Below are positions 34,651 to 36,993 of a stretch of 36,993 nt of DNA, piece by piece (the stretch's first letter is position 1; every line of letters begins with the position of its first letter). The position numbers and the translations under genes are program-made. Below the pieces are notes generated by a model. The model searched no databases, was not told the DNA's origin, and saw nothing but the letters and a program-made list of their open reading frames with translations. The DNA comes from a virus: IMG/VR virus record IMGVR_UViG_3300025816_000034, positions 1-36,993 of that record; one strand, written 5' to 3'.

Positions 34651-34947
34651 ATGCCAAGATATAGAAATGCTAGGTTCAGACAAGATGCAAATGGAAAGAG
34701 ATATTATATCCCGACAGTGGTTCCAAATATACCGATAAATGACAGTGATATTTATATCAATCCACAAGTCGGTGAGAGATTTGATTCTTTAGCACAAAAA
34801 TTTTATGGTGATTCTAATTTATGGTGGATTATAGCTAAGGCTAATAATCTTAGTAAAGGACAGATAGGTCTTGATCCTGAAAAGAAACTTAGAATACCAA
34901 CCAATGTCCAAGCAATATTGGAGGCTGTAGATAGGAGTAGTACATAA
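34651..34947 (+). CDS. 53: LysM-containing baseplate protein (gp53-like)
   Basis: 98 aa. Residues 30-80 form one LysM-type domain: YINPQVGERFDSLAQKFYGDSNLWWIIAKANNLSKGQIGLDPEKKLRIPTN, with the typical 'D.L..kfYGd..lWwiIa.AN' core and a final 'G..LrIP'. In contractile tails such small LysM proteins (T4 gp53 and relatives) tie the baseplate together and may touch peptidoglycan. An AGGAGTAAATA Shine-Dalgarno precedes the start, and the stop shares a base with the next ATG (TAATG). A copy of the promoter-like octamer at 34749-34756 lies inside the gene and is probably chance. Confidence 0.8.
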   Translation: MPRYRNARFRQDANGKRYYIPTVVPNIPINDSDIYINPQVGERFDSLAQKFYGDSNLWWIIAKANNLSKGQIGLDPEKKLRIPTNVQAILEAVDRSST

Positions 34948-36269
34948 TGTCAATGTCTGGATTTTCTAAACCGATAGACGCACAAATACAGAAAGAACTA
35001 AAGAGAAGAGAACTTATCTTAGGACGATCTGTAGCTAAATTGCCCAATGGCGGTGGTCATGTTCAATTCGTTGATTATGCTGCTAAAATGCCATATGCAA
35101 TAATGTCTACTAATGCTAAAGAAGAAAAAAATAATTTAGCATTAGCTTACGGAGAGTTTGGTGATGTAGACACTCAATTAAAAATTCATCAATATAATAA
35201 GTCTGGAGAATCATCAGGCAAATCTATAGATTTGAGAAGTAATAATCCTGGTCAAGATAATCTTGGATTTACTGGTAAAGGTAATGGTGCTTATGTCAAT
35301 ACGAAAGGTGGTAGTGAGGTAGGTATTAGACCAGTACCTGGTATAAAACAAATAACTTGTGAGTATCTTTCTAATGAGGGATATGCTTCTAGAATAGCAA
35401 CAGTAAATTGGAGTGCTCCAAGTTTAGAAGCATTAGAGGCATTTGAAGTCTTCCTAACTACAGGTTATGAAGTGGCATTACAATGGGGGTGGAGTTCACC
35501 TAAATTTCCACTAGATGCTAATCAGACATTTATATTGATAGACGATGACGCAATAAAAGTAGACCAATCACTATTTAGTGCTCCAAGAGTAAAGATACTA
35601 AAAGCTAATGGTAATTTAGATGCTATAGGCGGCAGAGTTAGTAACTTTTCTTCTAAATTGCGTGATGATGGTGGATTTGATTGTACCACAGAAATAGATG
35701 CTATGGGTGTAAATTTTTATAGTTTTAGTGGTAATGAAGATGCTATTGGTGGACTTGGAATGGTATTACCACAAGCAGTACAGCAAACAATCGAAGATGC
35801 TAAAGATGGTTTGGTAGCAGACTTAACTGGTGTTAGTTTGGGTAGTTACAAAGAAACTTCAACTAAGGTAAAAGAGGGATTTGCTGGATTTTTTGGTCTA
35901 ACCGAAAAAACAGAAGAAGAAAAGGAAGTATTACAATTATCTTTACAAGACCATATGCTAAACGCATTGATAAATTTAGATGGTATTGCGAACTATTATG
36001 GTATACAACAAAATGACGAAAGTGGACTAAATACAGTTATTAATGGTCCCGATTCTCTACAAGATCTTTTAGGAGCAAATATCTCAAATCCTGACAAAGT
36101 AAGAATACAAGAAGCATTAAAACAATCAGCAACTCCTGTAAGTCGAACTGCTGTACATAAAGAAAATAAAATTATAGACGAAGCAGCAGATACTAAGGCC
36201 GGAATAGTCACTACAGCACAGCCAGGTGATGTGTCAATAACAGGAACTGGTCAGGTTGTCCAAAATTAG
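34947..36269 (+). CDS. Baseplate hub-like structural protein
   Basis: 440 aa. Residues 125-185 contain VGIRPVPGIKQITCEYLSNEGYASRIATVNWSAPSLEALEAFEVFLTTGYEVALQWGWS. I recall this 'RP.PGI......Y....G..R.A.VNW......LE.(Y/F)..FLT.G..V..(E/Q)WGW' pattern from hub or baseplate proteins of large marine phages. Residues 235-260 continue with a beta element (GRVSNFSSKLRDDGGFDCTTEIDAMG). The C-terminal third is helical and Gln/Lys/Asp-rich, and the last 40 residues are low-complexity. Its order after tape measure, tube initiator and LysM protein supports a gp27-type hub role. It lies close to the next gene, which has related features. Confidence 0.55.
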   Translation: MSMSGFSKPIDAQIQKELKRRELILGRSVAKLPNGGGHVQFVDYAAKMPYAIMSTNAKEEKNNLALAYGEFGDVDTQLKIHQYNKSGESSGKSIDLRSNNPGQDNLGFTGKGNGAYVNTKGGSEVGIRPVPGIKQITCEYLSNEGYASRIATVNWSAPSLEALEAFEVFLTTGYEVALQWGWSSPKFPLDANQTFILIDDDAIKVDQSLFSAPRVKILKANGNLDAIGGRVSNFSSKLRDDGGFDCTTEIDAMGVNFYSFSGNEDAIGGLGMVLPQAVQQTIEDAKDGLVADLTGVSLGSYKETSTKVKEGFAGFFGLTEKTEEEKEVLQLSLQDHMLNALINLDGIANYYGIQQNDESGLNTVINGPDSLQDLLGANISNPDKVRIQEALKQSATPVSRTAVHKENKIIDEAADTKAGIVTTAQPGDVSITGTGQVVQN

Positions 36270-36277
36270 AGTATATA

Positions 36278-36993
36278 ATGATTAAAGCAACATTAGACCC
36301 AAAGAAAAATTTTCTAACCATTTATGAGCCAGGTTACAGTGGAAGTGAAAATAAGAATATTTCATTTTTGGCAGACACTGTTGAATCAAAGGCAGGAGAA
36401 GTTCGATATATCAGATGGGGATGGTTTGAAGATAATATACTAAGTAAGTATATAGCTATGACTGGTAGAAATACCGAAAATCCAATAATCACATTTAGAA
36501 GTTTAGAACCTCCTGTAGTAGGTGGGGAAGTGGACAGAAGTAAAAGAGAGTCTATAAAAATATCAGATTACTACTTACTTAGAGCAATAGACCCAAGTCA
36601 TTCTCTAATATTTAAACCAGGCATATTTCAAGACAACACCTCACTTGATAGTGGGGATATCGCAGTAGTGTATGAGAGTTTTTTAGCTAGAATAAATGCT
36701 GCTATGCTTGCTACTGATAATGGTCCTTACAGAGGATTTAGAGCAGACCAAAGCGCTATGGATGAAAAGAATGCTAATAATTTAGGATATATTAGAAATA
36801 TTTATATAAATGTAAAGGTTATACAAAAACATTTTGGAATCAATGAAGAAGGGTTGACAAAACCCGTTTCAGAAGATGGTGCTCATCAGTATGTTACAGC
36901 AGGCGTAAATATAAAACAGAATGTTAGAAGCTCTATTTTATCATTGATGAGTGAGGTAAGTAACAACTTTTTTAGTGCGTGGAGATTTCAAAT
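36278..36993 (+). CDS. Hub/baseplate protein, 3'-partial
   Basis: At least 238 codons from ATG 36278, open to the window end. It begins MIKATLDPKKNFLTIYEPGYSG. At about 44-60 it has EVRYIRWGWFEDNILSKYIAM, recalling the WGW segment of hub-like proteins and related to the gene before it. Then comes an acidic/aromatic region with DPSHSLIFKPGIFQDN and IRNIYINVKVIQKHFGI. The start is 8 nt after the previous stop, with GAGTATATA and no strong Shine-Dalgarno. It could be the second half of a hub protein that is one gene in relatives, or a separate partner. Function cannot be settled without the missing end. Confidence 0.65.
   Translation, partial: MIKATLDPKKNFLTIYEPGYSGSENKNISFLADTVESKAGEVRYIRWGWFEDNILSKYIAMTGRNTENPIITFRSLEPPVVGGEVDRSKRESIKISDYYLLRAIDPSHSLIFKPGIFQDNTSLDSGDIAVVYESFLARINAAMLATDNGPYRGFRADQSAMDEKNANNLGYIRNIYINVKVIQKHFGINEEGLTKPVSEDGAHQYVTAGVNIKQNVRSSILSLMSEVSNNFFSAWRFQ

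Overview
The window is a late structural module of an AT-rich, T4-like (straight-tailed, contractile) marine-type myovirus. Every supportable gene lies on the + strand. Head and tail genes follow T4 logic in a rearranged order: scaffold and major capsid (gp22, gp23), neck and tail completion proteins (gp13-, gp14- and gp15-like), a large fibre block, sheath and tube (gp18, gp19), then baseplate, tape-measure and hub genes. The low GC, the phage copy of ribosomal protein bS21 and the style of the fibre proteins recall uncultured marine phages and pelagiphages. That host guess is inference; nothing in the window names the host.

Layout. 1-662: end of an unidentified head-region gene, then bS21. 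784-3530: scaffold and major capsid, closed by an intrinsic terminator. 3638-6823: gp13-, gp14- and gp15-like genes, the last with a fibre-like C-terminal extension. 6863-10928: a small zinc-ribbon ORF, a 987-aa fibre protein and a 278-aa structural protein. 10988-22784: two small structural proteins, a 3412-aa collagen-like fibre ending in an S74 self-cleaving chaperone domain, and two further small proteins. 22853-25434: a predicted glycoside-active beta-propeller, a helical-repeat/2OG-Fe(II)-oxygenase-like protein and a coiled-coil protein. 25519-27978: tail sheath plus terminator. 28139-29799: tail tube, a possible holin, a gp26-like protein and a small overlapping ORF. 29860-36993: a short helical protein, tape measure, tail-tube-initiator/baseplate protein, LysM baseplate protein and two hub-like proteins, the last cut by the window edge.

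Seven of the few intergenic gaps carry an ATATTTATA-type motif just before a Shine-Dalgarno sequence. They divide the window into late transcription units that fit the gene groups above. No stretch over 300 bases lacks a gene. No tRNA, integrase, IS element or CRISPR array was seen.

The part most worth attention is the collagen fibre with the genes behind it. Its Gly-X-Y tract has about 900 triplets, which would be several hundred nm long if helical. It is followed by two enzyme-like genes in their own unit: a putative protein hydroxylase with an N-terminal helical-repeat region and a putative glycan-active propeller. This invites the hypothesis of a phage-encoded collagen-modification cassette.
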